Below, piece by piece: positions 63,922-64,000 of a stretch of DNA of 64,000 bases. The translations under genes were made by a program, and so were the position numbers. The notes below the pieces were generated by a model. It searched no databases and had not been told where the DNA came from. It saw only the letters and a list, made by a program, of their open reading frames with translations. How positions within the stretch are numbered: position 1 is the first letter of the stretch; each line of letters begins with the position of its first letter. The DNA is from Nostoc sp. PCC 7107 (lineage in GTDB: Bacteria > Cyanobacteriota > Cyanobacteriia > Cyanobacteriales > Nostocaceae), in contig NC_019676.1 in the NCBI RefSeq assembly GCF_000316625.1, forward strand, positions 3,800,501 through 3,864,500, given 5' to 3'.

Positions 63922-64000
63922 GTTCTGATTCTTCAACAAACACAAAGGTCTCACTTTTTTTATTTTTGGGACTTCCAAATAAATAGATATCCAAAATCTT

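Noticed and set aside
1-64000. tRNA or rRNA genes
   Set aside because: I saw no cloverleaf-like sequence with the usual GGTTCGAATCC arm and no rRNA segments; a dedicated scan would be needed to exclude a tRNA fully.

Overview
The window looks like a heterocyst-forming cyanobacterium of the Nostoc/Anabaena type. Evidence: HIP1 octamers (GCGATCGC) are scattered throughout, heptanucleotide and other short repeats are common, and there is a cyanobacterial nif set (nifP/cysE, a Mo-nitro_C small protein, a DUF2949-like protein, nifV, nifZ, nifT, then nifB and fdxN). Cyanobacteria-typical families such as the SLH/OprB porin, DUF5331, Uma2, UPF0175/DUF3368 and HicAB are also present.

Layout. 1-8.5 kb: an edge-truncated lipoprotein, a 1-Cys peroxiredoxin, and a small conflict/defence set (Uma2 nuclease, NB-ARC STAND protein, UPF0175/DUF3368 pair, a HEPN-like protein, a VIT-VWA protein). 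8.5-13 kb: a dynamin-like GTPase fused to a J domain, then a clear breakpoint at about 12,544 where a 5'-truncated dynamin gene meets a 5'-truncated cysteine synthase head to head. 13-20 kb: a ferredoxin, a DUF5331 protein, purU, and a Gld-type ABC exporter operon. 20-26 kb: orphan terminators (possible small RNAs), a porin, a membrane protein, a MarR regulator and an ABC-2 permease relic. 26-30 kb: the nifP-...-nifV-nifZ-nifT operon on the minus strand, including a 39-residue membrane protein too short for normal gene calling. 30-38.5 kb: a repeat- and IS-rich accessory block (IS630 insertion, HNH nuclease, HicAB, a NACHT protein with 34-residue repeats, an epimerase/dehydratase). 39-41.6 kb: nifB and fdxN.

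The most interesting part is the right third. fdxN stops early at codons Tyr-Ser whose bases read TATTC, the 5-bp core at which the fdxN element of Nostoc PCC 7120 is recombined out during heterocyst differentiation. I infer that from 41,592 to the window end we are inside an fdxN-type excision element, with its other end (xisF, the fdxN tail, nifS) off the window. Its cargo is an IS relic, a PF14907-type nucleotidyltransferase, two exported proteins, a six-gene surface-polysaccharide operon, and, after a sigma-70-family factor, a RiPP-like locus. That locus has three precursor-like genes (one broken) with a lasso-type YxxPxLxxxG...TT leader, an HprK-like kinase, an FAD amine oxidase, a ThDP enzyme, a GH18-jacalin protein and other small proteins. 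No lasso cyclase or B1/B2 proteins are visible, so the product class is open.

The two nif transcription units share upstream DNA: TTGAGTACAA boxes and ACTAG(A/T)ACCCCTACCC boxes lie before both nifP and nifB, as expected for a common activator such as CnfR.
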